Assembly (NCBI GenBank): GCA_020160935.1
Contig: JAIUPL010000009.1
Location: 124,001-188,000 of the forward strand
DNA: 64,000 bases
Direction: 5' to 3'
Source of the DNA: Bacteroidota bacterium
GTDB taxonomy: Bacteria > Bacteroidota > Bacteroidia > Chitinophagales > Saprospiraceae
The translations under genes were made by a program, and so were the position numbers. Shown in pieces: positions 52,930 to 61,456 of the stretch (position 1 is the first letter of the stretch; each line of letters begins with the position of its first letter). The notes under the pieces are model-generated. The model saw only the letters and a program-made list of their open reading frames with translations, was not told the DNA's origin and ran no database searches.

Positions 52930-53982
52930 TTAGCGGGTGCGGAGGAAGGCGTAGGCCAGTTCGAGGCCTTGTACCTGCGCCTGCACATAGGCCTGCAGGT
53001 CTGTGTAATCGCCTTGTGCATGTTTCAGGAATCCGGACGCCTGTCCGTACACGGCCGGGAACGTTGATTTTTGAAGCAGGTAGTAGCCATCCAGGAAATC
53101 GCGTACGCCTCCTGAAAGAATGAGCAGAGGCAAATCGCTGCGCGACAGGGTTGGCTGGAGTGCATTGGCCCATTGCAGCATTTGGGCTGCTGTATGCCCC
53201 AAGGAGGCTATTTTTTCAAAAATGGCCTGTTTCTCCGGTGTACTGCGCAGCAGTTCGAGTTTGGCAAAATTGGTGCCGCCTGCTGCTGCAAATTCAATAC
53301 CGGCCAGTGGCAGTTGCAGCAAGGCGCGCAGGCTTTCGGGGCCAAAGCCCTGCCCCACCTCCTTTACCACAACCGGGCATTGCAAGGTTTCGAGCACTTC
53401 CTGCACCACTTCGAGCGGAGGGCGTTCGAAACGGTCGCCCTCGGGTTGCATAGCCTCCTGTAAGGGATTTACATGAATAAAAAGCCCGTCGGCGCGCAAG
53501 CGCTCCAGCAAGGCCGGAATGCGGTCGATTTCCTTCTGGCGCAGCAGTTTTTCCACCTGTGCTACCCCGAGGTTGGCCAGCAAAGGTAAATCGGGGCCCA
53601 TTTCCTCGCGCACATCGAAGTCGGCCAGAAACTCATCGCTGTACAACAACTGGCGGCAGGAGCCCAGCCCCATGCCCATTCCAAATTCGGCGCATGCACG
53701 GGCAAGGTTGCGATTGATATGTGCCGCCATGGCAGTGCCGCCGGTCATCGACGATACCCATACCGGCGTACGAAGTGTTTTTCCCAGAAATGACACTGCT
53801 GGCAACGACCCTGCCACCGGGTGGGCTGCCAGCATGGGCTCATAATAAAAACGCGCATCCAGATCACTGGCTTCCACCCGACTGCGGAAAGCCATTTCAA
53901 TATGGTCTTTTTTTCGCGTTTCGGCGGTAGGATCCTGTTCGGTCATTTCCTGATCTGATACACCTGGATGTTCGTTGGCCAT
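52930..53982 (-). CDS. fni: Type 2 isopentenyl-diphosphate isomerase
   Basis: 350 residues; an FMN-dependent enzyme interconverting isopentenyl and dimethylallyl diphosphate. ETRKKDHIEMAF, VSSMTGGT, LGSCRQLL, LLANLGVAQ, HVNPLQEAMQPEGD, VVVKEVGQGF and LILSGGVRDFLDG are the expected blocks. ATG at 53982 follows a clear promoter; ATG at 53946 is an alternative. The pairing with mvaA supports a mevalonate pathway. The C terminus LAYAFLRTR looks complete. Confidence 0.95.
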   Translation of the reverse strand: MANEHPGVSDQEMTEQDPTAETRKKDHIEMAFRSRVEASDLDARFYYEPMLAAHPVAGSLPAVSFLGKTLRTPVWVSSMTGGTAMAAHINRNLARACAEFGMGMGLGSCRQLLYSDEFLADFDVREEMGPDLPLLANLGVAQVEKLLRQKEIDRIPALLERLRADGLFIHVNPLQEAMQPEGDRFERPPLEVVQEVLETLQCPVVVKEVGQGFGPESLRALLQLPLAGIEFAAAGGTNFAKLELLRSTPEKQAIFEKIASLGHTAAQMLQWANALQPTLSRSDLPLLILSGGVRDFLDGYYLLQKSTFPAVYGQASGFLKHAQGDYTDLQAYVQAQVQGLELAYAFLRTR

Positions 53983-54006
53983 GTCGCTTTGTAGATAAAA
54001 AGTGTG

Positions 54007-54039
54007 CAAAAGTAGCAGAATTGCGCGGCCACATAACAA
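54007..54039 (-). promoter_or_regulatory. fni-mvaA promoter
   Basis: On the minus strand: TTG (54037-54039), a 22-bp spacer and TACTTTTG (54007-54014). The leader to the ATG at 53982 would be about 18-20 bases. Confidence 0.6.
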
Positions 54040-54097
54040 TCTGCTGTGCAGAAGGTTGATTTTGAGTTTTTCCACATAGTTTTGGAAAAAAAATGAC

Positions 54098-56566
54098 ATG
54101 CCTCTTCGGGGTTTATTTCTGCTGGCAGGCGCCTTCATGGCCCTGAATATCGTATCCGCACAGTCCTTTTTTCAGAAGGAATACCATGCGGAGGGTAGCA
54201 GCCTTGTTATACCTTACAGTGTGGCACAACGCCCCGATGGCAATTATGTGGTGGCATACCTGGCACAGGAAGATTCTATTCGAATGCAGGTTGCATGCAT
54301 GGATGCTGCCGGAAATGTGCTGTGGAATAACCGAATCCGTGCACACTTTAACGGCGATTTTGCCAGCGAAGGCATCAAAAAAACGCCCATCTTGGCCACA
54401 GCCGACAATGGCTGCGTCATGCTGGTGTCGAAAAGCCTGGTTACCACCGGGCAAGGCTGGGCCATTGTAAAACTATCGGCCGACGGAAACATCCAATGGA
54501 CGCGCTACATGGCAGGCATCGGCTCGGTAGACGACCTGCTGGCCTATAGCGGCGATCGCATTTACATCCAGGCGCGGTACTGGTCGTTCGACAGCCGGCC
54601 TTTTATGGCCTGCCTCGACAACAATGGCAATCCCATTTGGGAGTTCAATATCCAATCGCACCTCAACAACATCGTCAGCACAGGCATGCGGGTGCTCCCC
54701 GACGGGCGTATGCTGCTGCTGATGACAGAAAGCAATTCGCTGGCGCAAATCAGCCATATCGTGCGCCTGAATTCCAATGGTACGCTCGTACCGCTTTTAT
54801 CCTTGCCCAATCTTTCGTTGATGGGGGTAGATGAACATCCGGATGGTCGCTTGTTTTTTATGGCGCGTACGCTCGATTCGATCAATCTGAAAAACCAGAT
54901 TATCCTAGGGTCTTCTATTAACGGACAGGTGCAGTATATGAAGGTGCTCGATCTGCCGCTCGATTTTTACTACGGCGGCTTGCTGGTACTCAGTGCTGCA
55001 AAAGACAGCCTCACGCTCACATTTCGCGGCTCATTTCTGGAATCGCAACGCTATTGGTTTCGGTTTGATTTGAATGGCAACTTCGGATCGGCGCACTATA
55101 TTCCTTCGGAAGTGGTGCTAAACAATGAAATTACACCCGCCGCAGACGACGGTTTTGCCTGGTTGTCGGCCGATCCGCAAGCGGGCGGGCTCCATTCATT
55201 TATTCTTGCCAAAACCGATCCGCAAGGCAGGCTGGGCGACTGCCCCATAGGAGAAATTTGCCAATTGGGCGTGCGGGATACGTTTTTCCCCACCATTACG
55301 GTAGCGACCTGGAATACTACACCGGTTCAGCGCATCAATCCGGGAATGGCCTGGCAGGTGCCAAGAAATCTTACATCCACGGACTATTGCAAGCCGCTAC
55401 CAGTGCTGGATGCTTCTATTACAGCCACCGACTCGATTGCGTGCGGCAGCGAACCTTTCACGTTCGGGAGGGTAGAAGGCGCTACCGGTCTTTCATTGTG
55501 GACTTTCCCGGGTGCTTCGCCCGCCAGTTTTACAGGGCCGGAACCACCCAAGGTATTTTTTCCGGGCACGGGACAGTATATGGTACACCATGTGCTGAAC
55601 CAGGCCGGCTGTATCGACACTGCCAGCCTGAATGTACAGGTTTCTGAAATTCCGACGCTTGAATTGCCGGCCGATACGATGTTGTGCACTGGTCAATCGT
55701 TTTTCATCGACCTGCCATACGACCCCGCCCTGTCGTACAAATGGAATGATGGCTCGACAAGCCCCTCCAGACCTATCGAAGCAACCGGCGACTACACCGT
55801 GACAGTCACCACGGCCGTGGGATGCAGACGCAGCAGTACCATTTCGGTAGCAGCCGTGGCTTTGCCGGAAGAAACTGTGCCCCGGGATACGTTTTTTTGC
55901 AACCAGCACTCCATCACATTGACTTTACAGGTCGCACCCGGCTGGCAAGTGGACTGGGCAGATGGATTTCAAGAAGATACGCGGACGTTTTCCGAGTCGG
56001 GAACATATTTTGTGGAAGCCGTATCGCCCGACAATTGCCTGCTCACGGATAGTGTGACGGTGGTGGAAAAACCGGTTCCGGATGTATCTATTCAGGCCTT
56101 GGAACCATATGCGTGCGGTCCGCGCAGGCTGAAAACAGTGGGGGAAGACCTGCTTTTTTTTAACTGGAATACGGGAGATACCACAGCAGAAATAGCGGTT
56201 GGGCAAAGCGGCCTGTTTACCGTCGTAGCCTCGGATGGGTTCTGCGAGCATTCCGGGGCGGTGCCGGTCGAAATTTTACCCTGCCCGGAATGCTCCGTGT
56301 ATATTCCGGGTGTTTTTCAACCCGATTCCGGGCATGGTTTTCAGGTGTTCACTGCTTGTACCATCAAGGGGTTCGATTTGAAAGTGTACGACCGATGGGG
56401 CGCCAGGGTATATGAAAGCAAGAATCCGGATGAAGCCTGGAATGGAGATTTCAATGGGAAGTTGCTTCAGCCCGGTGTGTATGTTTACCAATTGCGGATG
56501 ACTTTGAACTCTGGCGACCAGGATGTTTTTTTTGTAAAATCAGGAGATATAAGCATTGTCCGTTGA
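54098..56566 (+). CDS. Secreted protein with T9SS type B (gliding-associated) C-terminal domain
   Basis: 822 residues. Signal peptide (MPLRGLFLLAGAFMALNIVSAQ); residues about 30-390 are delta-60-like beta repeats (WTRYMAG, LDNNGNPIWEFN, RLNSNGT units) suggesting a propeller; three PKD/Ig-like modules follow (about 440-730, each with a conserved Cys such as IACGSEPFTF, DTMLCTGQSFF and PYACGPRRL); the end (about 734-822, CSVYIPGVFQPDSGHGF, then YDRWGARVYES and LQPGVYVYQL) is the CHU_C type B sorting domain. Type B cargo is usually held at the cell surface through PorP-like partners. Function beyond surface display is not visible. Confidence 0.88.
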   Translation: MPLRGLFLLAGAFMALNIVSAQSFFQKEYHAEGSSLVIPYSVAQRPDGNYVVAYLAQEDSIRMQVACMDAAGNVLWNNRIRAHFNGDFASEGIKKTPILATADNGCVMLVSKSLVTTGQGWAIVKLSADGNIQWTRYMAGIGSVDDLLAYSGDRIYIQARYWSFDSRPFMACLDNNGNPIWEFNIQSHLNNIVSTGMRVLPDGRMLLLMTESNSLAQISHIVRLNSNGTLVPLLSLPNLSLMGVDEHPDGRLFFMARTLDSINLKNQIILGSSINGQVQYMKVLDLPLDFYYGGLLVLSAAKDSLTLTFRGSFLESQRYWFRFDLNGNFGSAHYIPSEVVLNNEITPAADDGFAWLSADPQAGGLHSFILAKTDPQGRLGDCPIGEICQLGVRDTFFPTITVATWNTTPVQRINPGMAWQVPRNLTSTDYCKPLPVLDASITATDSIACGSEPFTFGRVEGATGLSLWTFPGASPASFTGPEPPKVFFPGTGQYMVHHVLNQAGCIDTASLNVQVSEIPTLELPADTMLCTGQSFFIDLPYDPALSYKWNDGSTSPSRPIEATGDYTVTVTTAVGCRRSSTISVAAVALPEETVPRDTFFCNQHSITLTLQVAPGWQVDWADGFQEDTRTFSESGTYFVEAVSPDNCLLTDSVTVVEKPVPDVSIQALEPYACGPRRLKTVGEDLLFFNWNTGDTTAEIAVGQSGLFTVVASDGFCEHSGAVPVEILPCPECSVYIPGVFQPDSGHGFQVFTACTIKGFDLKVYDRWGARVYESKNPDEAWNGDFNGKLLQPGVYVYQLRMTLNSGDQDVFFVKSGDISIVR

Positions 56567-56671
56567 GATACATGCCAACCCAAACCAAGATTCTTTGTTT
56601 AGCACCTGAAACAGCAGGGAAAGCGGACGACGGTACATCCTGTTCGCGCACTAAAAACCTGAATTGCGTAT

Positions 56672-57814
56672 ATGAAAATAGGTATTGTTTGTTATCCCAC
56701 CTATGGGGGTTCGGGCGTGGTAGCCACGGAACTGGGGCTCGGCCTTGCCCGCCGTGGCCATGAAATTCACTTTATCACCTATCGCCGCCCGGTTCGATTG
56801 GCGCATTTTGACGCCAATGTGTTTTACCACGAAGTAGACAGCGAGGACTACCCCTTGTTTGAATATCCGCCCTATGATACGGCGCTTGCTTCCAAAATTG
56901 TGGATGTGGTGAAATATCAGAACCTCGACCTGCTCCATGTGCATTATGCCATTCCGCATGCAGCGGTAGCGTACATGGCCAAAAAAATTCTGCTGGCACA
57001 AGGCCGCTACGTGCCGGTAGTGACCACCTTGCATGGCACCGACATTACGCTGGTAGGAAATAACCGTGCTTTTGCTCCGGTAGTCGAATTCAGTATCAAC
57101 AAAAGTGATGGCGTAACTGCCGTATCGCGAAGCCTCAAAAACGACACGATGAAACTATTCGATATCCATCGTGATATCCGGGTGGTGTACAATTTCATCG
57201 ATTTTGATCGTTTCCGCAAAACCGACAAAGAGCATTTTAAAAAAATCATAGCGCCCAATGGCGAACGTATCCTGGCCCACACCTCCAATTTCCGGAAAGT
57301 AAAAAGGGTGGAAGACGTTATCCTGATTTTTAAAAAAGTGTTCGAAAAAGTGCCCTCCAAACTGCTGATGATCGGCGACGGCCCCGAACGGCAAAATACC
57401 GAGCGGCTCTGCCGTGAATTGGGTCTTTGCGACGAAATCCGCTTCCTCGGCAAGCAAGATGCCATCGAAGAACTGCTGGCCATTTGCGACCTGTTTATCA
57501 TTCCTTCAGAAAGCGAAAGTTTCGGCCTCGCTGCACTGGAAGCCATGGCTTGCGAAGTGCCGGTTATTTCCTCCAACAGTGGCGGTTTGCCCGAGGTAAA
57601 CATCCACGGCAAAACCGGTTTTATGAGCGATGCTGGCAATGTGGCAGAAATGGCGCGTTTTGCCATTGAGTTGCTTTCGAACGAAGAAATGCTGGCTCAA
57701 TTCCGCGTCAATGCACTCGCTCAGGCCCGCCGCTTCGACATCAACAATATCCTGCCCGATTACGAAGCATATTATGAAGAAGTGCTGGAAAGGAGCGTGG
57801 TGAAAGTAGAGTAA
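56672..57814 (+). CDS. bshA: N-acetyl-alpha-D-glucosaminyl L-malate synthase
   Basis: 380 residues; a GT4 enzyme that couples GlcNAc from UDP-GlcNAc to L-malate, the first step of bacillithiol synthesis. Motifs: MKIGIVCYPTYGGSGVVATELG, HVHYAIPHA, TTLHGTDITLVG, GVTAVSRSLK, VYNFIDFDRF, HTSNFRKVKR and the EX7E-type PSESESFGLAALEAMACEVPV. Length matches BshA. It stands between a secreted protein and a hairpin; other bsh genes are not in the window. Confidence 0.95.
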   Translation: MKIGIVCYPTYGGSGVVATELGLGLARRGHEIHFITYRRPVRLAHFDANVFYHEVDSEDYPLFEYPPYDTALASKIVDVVKYQNLDLLHVHYAIPHAAVAYMAKKILLAQGRYVPVVTTLHGTDITLVGNNRAFAPVVEFSINKSDGVTAVSRSLKNDTMKLFDIHRDIRVVYNFIDFDRFRKTDKEHFKKIIAPNGERILAHTSNFRKVKRVEDVILIFKKVFEKVPSKLLMIGDGPERQNTERLCRELGLCDEIRFLGKQDAIEELLAICDLFIIPSESESFGLAALEAMACEVPVISSNSGGLPEVNIHGKTGFMSDAGNVAEMARFAIELLSNEEMLAQFRVNALAQARRFDINNILPDYEAYYEEVLERSVVKVE

Positions 57815-57959
57815 GTAACACGGATTACGCGGATATTAAGGCGGATTTTCACGGATTGGATGGGTGGTTGGGGAACTTGAATTATTACCAAAGCCCCATT
57901 ACCACCCATCCAATCCGTGAAAATCCGCCTTAATATCCGCGCAATCCGTGTTTCGTTAC
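57815..57959. repeat. Hairpin filling the gap between two convergent stops
   Basis: Left arm 57815-57868 and right arm 57901-57959 are nearly perfect reverse complements (GTAACACGGATT outer end, ACCCATCC inner end; a few offsets). It starts immediately after the bshA TAA, and its right end carries the TAA of the TonB receptor gene (57956-57958). Units of CGGATT with 9-13-bp spacing resemble the element at 27424-27690. It probably ends transcription both ways. Confidence 0.92.
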
Positions 57960-60163
57960 CAGTTCATCCGCAGCGTCACCCACACATTTCTTCCCGGCGC
58001 ATTGATGCCTGAGGCAAAATTTCTGTATTGCCGATCCAGTATGTTTTCAAGTCCGGCCTGCAAGGCTAAAACCTGTGAAAAACGATACGTAGCACGCAGG
58101 TTGAGCGTAAACCAGCCCGGCATGCCACCCGGAGGCGCGTATTGGGCATTGTCTTCACCTTCGTTGTTGTACTGATCGATCGGTTTTTTTGCATTGAAAA
58201 TAGTCCAGGTTTCCACAGCCGCTTTTGGGGTGTGCCAGCGCAGCCCGGCCCGGCCATACAGCGGCGGGATATGGTCGAGGGGTTTGTTGTTTTCCGATTC
58301 TATGATTTCTCCTTTTGTGTAGGAGATAGATGCATATGCGGCCCATTGTGCGCTCAGGTCGGCATCGAGGCCACTCGAAAAACCGAACAGCCGCGCCTTG
58401 CGGGCATTCTGATTGGCCAGCACGCGGCTGTTCGTGCCGTCGTACAGGATGGAATCCTGCCCGTTGAAGGTGAACACATCGGTCACGATCGCATCTTGCA
58501 GAAGGGTGCCCCACAGCACATTTTCCCAGCGCAGGCGATCTGTGACATTCCGGCTAAGGTTGAAATCGAGGTTGAACGTTTTTTCCGGCTTCAGGTCCGG
58601 GTTGGGCACTACCACATTGCCTACAGCGGAGTCGAACACTTTGGCCAGATCGTCGACATTTGGTACCCGGAAGCCGGTAGAGGCATTGGCAGCAAAACGC
58701 CAGGCACCGGAACCGTTCCATACAACACCCACATGGCCCGAAACGACTGGTGAGCGCTGCTCTGCCTTGTCGAACGGGAACGGGTAAAAGTCCTTGCTTT
58801 CAAATGTGGCATCCAGGGAAGCAAACCCCGCGCGCAGGCCCTCGCTGAACGACCAGGTATTGTGTTGCCAGTGGTGTGTGGCAAATGCGGCAATGTGAAG
58901 CGTCTGGCTGCCGCCATCCGGGTAGCGGGTGCTTTGTGCGCTTTCCGTGCCAGTACTCACATCTACGCGGGTGGCCGTAGATTGTACGGTGTTGTATTGG
59001 ACATCCAGGCCCAGGCGCAGGACCTGATTGCTCCATGCCTTGTCTAATTCAGACACCAGTCCGAACACATTCAAGGCCTCCACGCGGTCGGTGCGGCGCG
59101 GGGCCCCGAAATTGCGGTTGTGGCGGCTTTCTTCGATCCCTTGCCAGTTGATGGTCGTTTGAAATTCGTCGAACCAGCCCACCTGCTGTTTTTCCAGTTT
59201 GTAGGCCACCATTCGGCGATCCTGAGGCCCGTAGTACCATTCGGCCGACGCCAGGCCGTTTCCGCCACTTCCTTTATCTGTCAGGCGGTCGTAACGCGGA
59301 ATATCCGAGGAGGTGCTGAATTGAAGATTCAGGGTATGCAGGGTGCGGGCATTTGGGCGAAACATGGTTTTGCTCATCACATCCATTTGCTGGTAGCCGC
59401 TGAATTTCTGTACATACGGATCGGAATTGGTAACAATGGAATCGCGGCCATTGATGCGTTCCGCATAGGTGGGGCGTTCGCCAAAGCGTCCTTCGGAGCC
59501 GGGATTTTTGCCCATACGCAGGTCGCCAAAATCGCTGTACGTCAGAGACAGAATGCTGGCAACTCTTTTCCCACCCAGGCTCACGTCGGCATGCGCTGTT
59601 TTTTCCTGATTTACAGTTCCATACCGGAGAAATGCGCTGCCGGTAGTTTTCAGTTTGCGGCTTTGTGAAAACACCGGATTTTTGGTAAAAAAGCAAAGCG
59701 CACCACCGAGCGCATCGGTGCCATAAACCGTGGTAGACGGCCCATACAGTACTTCTGCCCGCTCCAGCATGGCGTTGTCGATGGTGAGGATGTTTTGCAG
59801 GTGACCGGCCCTGTAAATGGCGTTGTTCATGCGAATGCCGTCTACTACCAGCAATACACGGCTGGCTTCAAAACCACGCAATACGGGGCTTCCGCCGCCT
59901 TGCTGGCTGCGCTGCACAAATGCGGCGCCCGATTGTTGAATGAGGTCGGCCGTTGTCTGGGCATTTATTTGTTCTATTTCCGGTTTTCGTACCACAAGCA
60001 CCTGTTGAGCCACGGCACTGCGCGCCTGTTTGCTGCGGTTGGCGGAAATGACCGTTTCCCTGATCTGTACCACTTTCAGAGTCGTATCGATGGGCTGGGT
60101 TTGGGCTATTGTGGCGCCTTCCGCAAGTAGATAGGTGCAAAGTAGGAGTAAGGTTTTCTTCAT
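57956..60163 (-). CDS. TonB-dependent outer-membrane receptor
   Basis: 735 residues: signal peptide, plug domain (about 45-160; VVQIRETVISANRSKQ, GGSPVLRGFEASRVLLVVDG, LERAEVLYGPSTTVYGTDALGG) and a 22-strand barrel ending in WVTLRMNW with a terminal Trp. The FRVPNVDDL plus NPDLKPE segment resembles haem or siderophore receptors (HmuR/HemR group), so haem, iron chelate or vitamin uptake is likely; the ligand is not determined. No carboxypeptidase-like N-terminal domain is present. No SusD partner is adjacent, so it is not a classical polysaccharide pair. Confidence 0.92.
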   Translation of the reverse strand: MKKTLLLLCTYLLAEGATIAQTQPIDTTLKVVQIRETVISANRSKQARSAVAQQVLVVRKPEIEQINAQTTADLIQQSGAAFVQRSQQGGGSPVLRGFEASRVLLVVDGIRMNNAIYRAGHLQNILTIDNAMLERAEVLYGPSTTVYGTDALGGALCFFTKNPVFSQSRKLKTTGSAFLRYGTVNQEKTAHADVSLGGKRVASILSLTYSDFGDLRMGKNPGSEGRFGERPTYAERINGRDSIVTNSDPYVQKFSGYQQMDVMSKTMFRPNARTLHTLNLQFSTSSDIPRYDRLTDKGSGGNGLASAEWYYGPQDRRMVAYKLEKQQVGWFDEFQTTINWQGIEESRHNRNFGAPRRTDRVEALNVFGLVSELDKAWSNQVLRLGLDVQYNTVQSTATRVDVSTGTESAQSTRYPDGGSQTLHIAAFATHHWQHNTWSFSEGLRAGFASLDATFESKDFYPFPFDKAEQRSPVVSGHVGVVWNGSGAWRFAANASTGFRVPNVDDLAKVFDSAVGNVVVPNPDLKPEKTFNLDFNLSRNVTDRLRWENVLWGTLLQDAIVTDVFTFNGQDSILYDGTNSRVLANQNARKARLFGFSSGLDADLSAQWAAYASISYTKGEIIESENNKPLDHIPPLYGRAGLRWHTPKAAVETWTIFNAKKPIDQYNNEGEDNAQYAPPGGMPGWFTLNLRATYRFSQVLALQAGLENILDRQYRNFASGINAPGRNVWVTLRMNW

Positions 60164-60243
60164 GTAATTACAGGAATTGAAAGGTCCTCAAAAGTTAGAA
60201 TAAGGGCGCAAACTAAGGCTTATTACTGAGCAAGGGTATTTTA

Positions 60244-60251
60244 CCTTTGCA
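60244..60251 (+). promoter_or_regulatory. Promoter -7 box of the TraB/GumN gene
   Basis: TACCTTTG fits TAnnTTTG; the long-frame start at 60257 falls at the expected transcription start, supporting the ATG at 60374. Confidence 0.4.
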
Positions 60252-60373
60252 AAACTTTGACAAAGCACACAGGCAACCCAGCCAACTTTTGGCCACTCAT
60301 TTGGTTTGTCTTTCTTTACTTACAAAACCGGGTATCGGAGCAGTTCGGGCATTCGGCTAACAAATTACTTGAT

Positions 60374-61303
60374 ATGAAACAAATATGGTTTTGGCTGCTG
60401 GCATTCGTCGTGGCACTGGGCAGCTGCAAATCGGGTGGCAAGGTGGCGTATGCTCCTGAAAAGATCGTTCCGACGGAAAAGTCTGTTTTCTGGAAAATAA
60501 GCGGCAACGGCCTGAAAAAACCTTCCTACCTCTACGGCACCATTCACCTTATCCCAAAAGAGGGTTTCCAATTGCCTGCCGCTGTCACCAACGCCATGAA
60601 CGACAGCAAGCGCGTGGCTTTCGAGATCGATATGAAGGAAATGACCAATATCCGCACGCAAATGAGCCTGATTACCAAGTCGTTTATGTCGGGCGGCAAA
60701 ACGCTCAAAGACCTGCTCTCGCCGGAAGATTATGCGCTCGTAAGAACAAAAATGGAAGAAAAAGGACTGCCGGCGGGCATGTTCGAACGCATGAAACCCA
60801 TGTTCCTGAGTACGCTCGTCACCAACGACGATGATGGCCCCAGCACCGCTACCGGCAACATGACTTCGGTGGAAATGGAACTGTATCGCCTGTCGCGCAA
60901 ACGCAAACTCGAATCGGCTGGACTCGAAACAGCCGCCTATCAAATGTCCATTTTCGATAGCATCCCTTATGAGGCCCAGGCCAAAATGCTGGTTGATGGG
61001 CTTCGTACCACCGGTACATCTGGCGATGGAAAAAGCGAACTGGACAATATGATTCAATTGTATCGCGATCAGGATATTACCGCCATGCAGGCCATGATAT
61101 CCGATACGCAGTACGGCATGAACAATTATGAAGAAATTCTGCTCAACAAACGCAATCGCAACTGGATTCCGGTCATGGGGCGTATGATGCGCGAAAAACC
61201 TACCATTTTCGCTGTTGGCGCCGGCCACCTCGGCGGCCCGGGCGGAGTAGTGGCGCTGTTGAGGAAGGAGGGGTATCGGGTGGAAGTGCTTTCTAAGTCC
61301 TGA
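60374..61303 (+). CDS. TraB/GumN family lipoprotein
   Basis: 309 residues. Lipobox LGSC (Cys18) in MKQIWFWLLAFVVALGSC. The TraB/GumN (Tiki-like) fold is indicated by LKKPSYLYGTIHLIPKE, a central SAGLETAAYQMSIFDS (ExxxxQ-type position) and the C-terminal RNRNWIPVM with FAVGAGHLGGPGGVVALLRKEGY; the paired GTIH and GAGHL residues are those proposed to bind metal in Tiki-type proteases. Activity is unproven. Its stop TGA and the last codons lie in the first AGTCCTG unit of a repeat array. Confidence 0.88.
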   Translation: MKQIWFWLLAFVVALGSCKSGGKVAYAPEKIVPTEKSVFWKISGNGLKKPSYLYGTIHLIPKEGFQLPAAVTNAMNDSKRVAFEIDMKEMTNIRTQMSLITKSFMSGGKTLKDLLSPEDYALVRTKMEEKGLPAGMFERMKPMFLSTLVTNDDDGPSTATGNMTSVEMELYRLSRKRKLESAGLETAAYQMSIFDSIPYEAQAKMLVDGLRTTGTSGDGKSELDNMIQLYRDQDITAMQAMISDTQYGMNNYEEILLNKRNRNWIPVMGRMMREKPTIFAVGAGHLGGPGGVVALLRKEGYRVEVLSKS

Positions 61304-61456
61304 GTCGTAAGTCCTGAGTCCTGAGTCGTAAGTCCTGAGTCCTGAGTCTGTAGAGTACACATTTATACCCTTGGCATTCACATTAACAAATACCAAGGGT
61401 ATAAATGTGTACTCTACAGACTCAGGACTCAGGACTTACGACTCAGGACTTACAAG
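61296..61456. repeat. AGTCCTG/AGTCGTA heptamer hairpin
   Basis: Eight tandem heptamers on the left (61296-61350). The arms 61317-61374 and 61393-61450 are perfect reverse complements (58 bp) around an 18-base loop. The inner arm contains TGTAGAGTACACATTT (61349-61364), also found at 27520-27535. It sits between convergent genes, and the first unit provides the TraB/GumN stop codon. Confidence 0.95.

Noticed and set aside
52892-53173. N-terminal extension of mvaA
   Set aside because: It is the translation of a repeat array and of the fni gene in another frame; the family N terminus begins at 52891.
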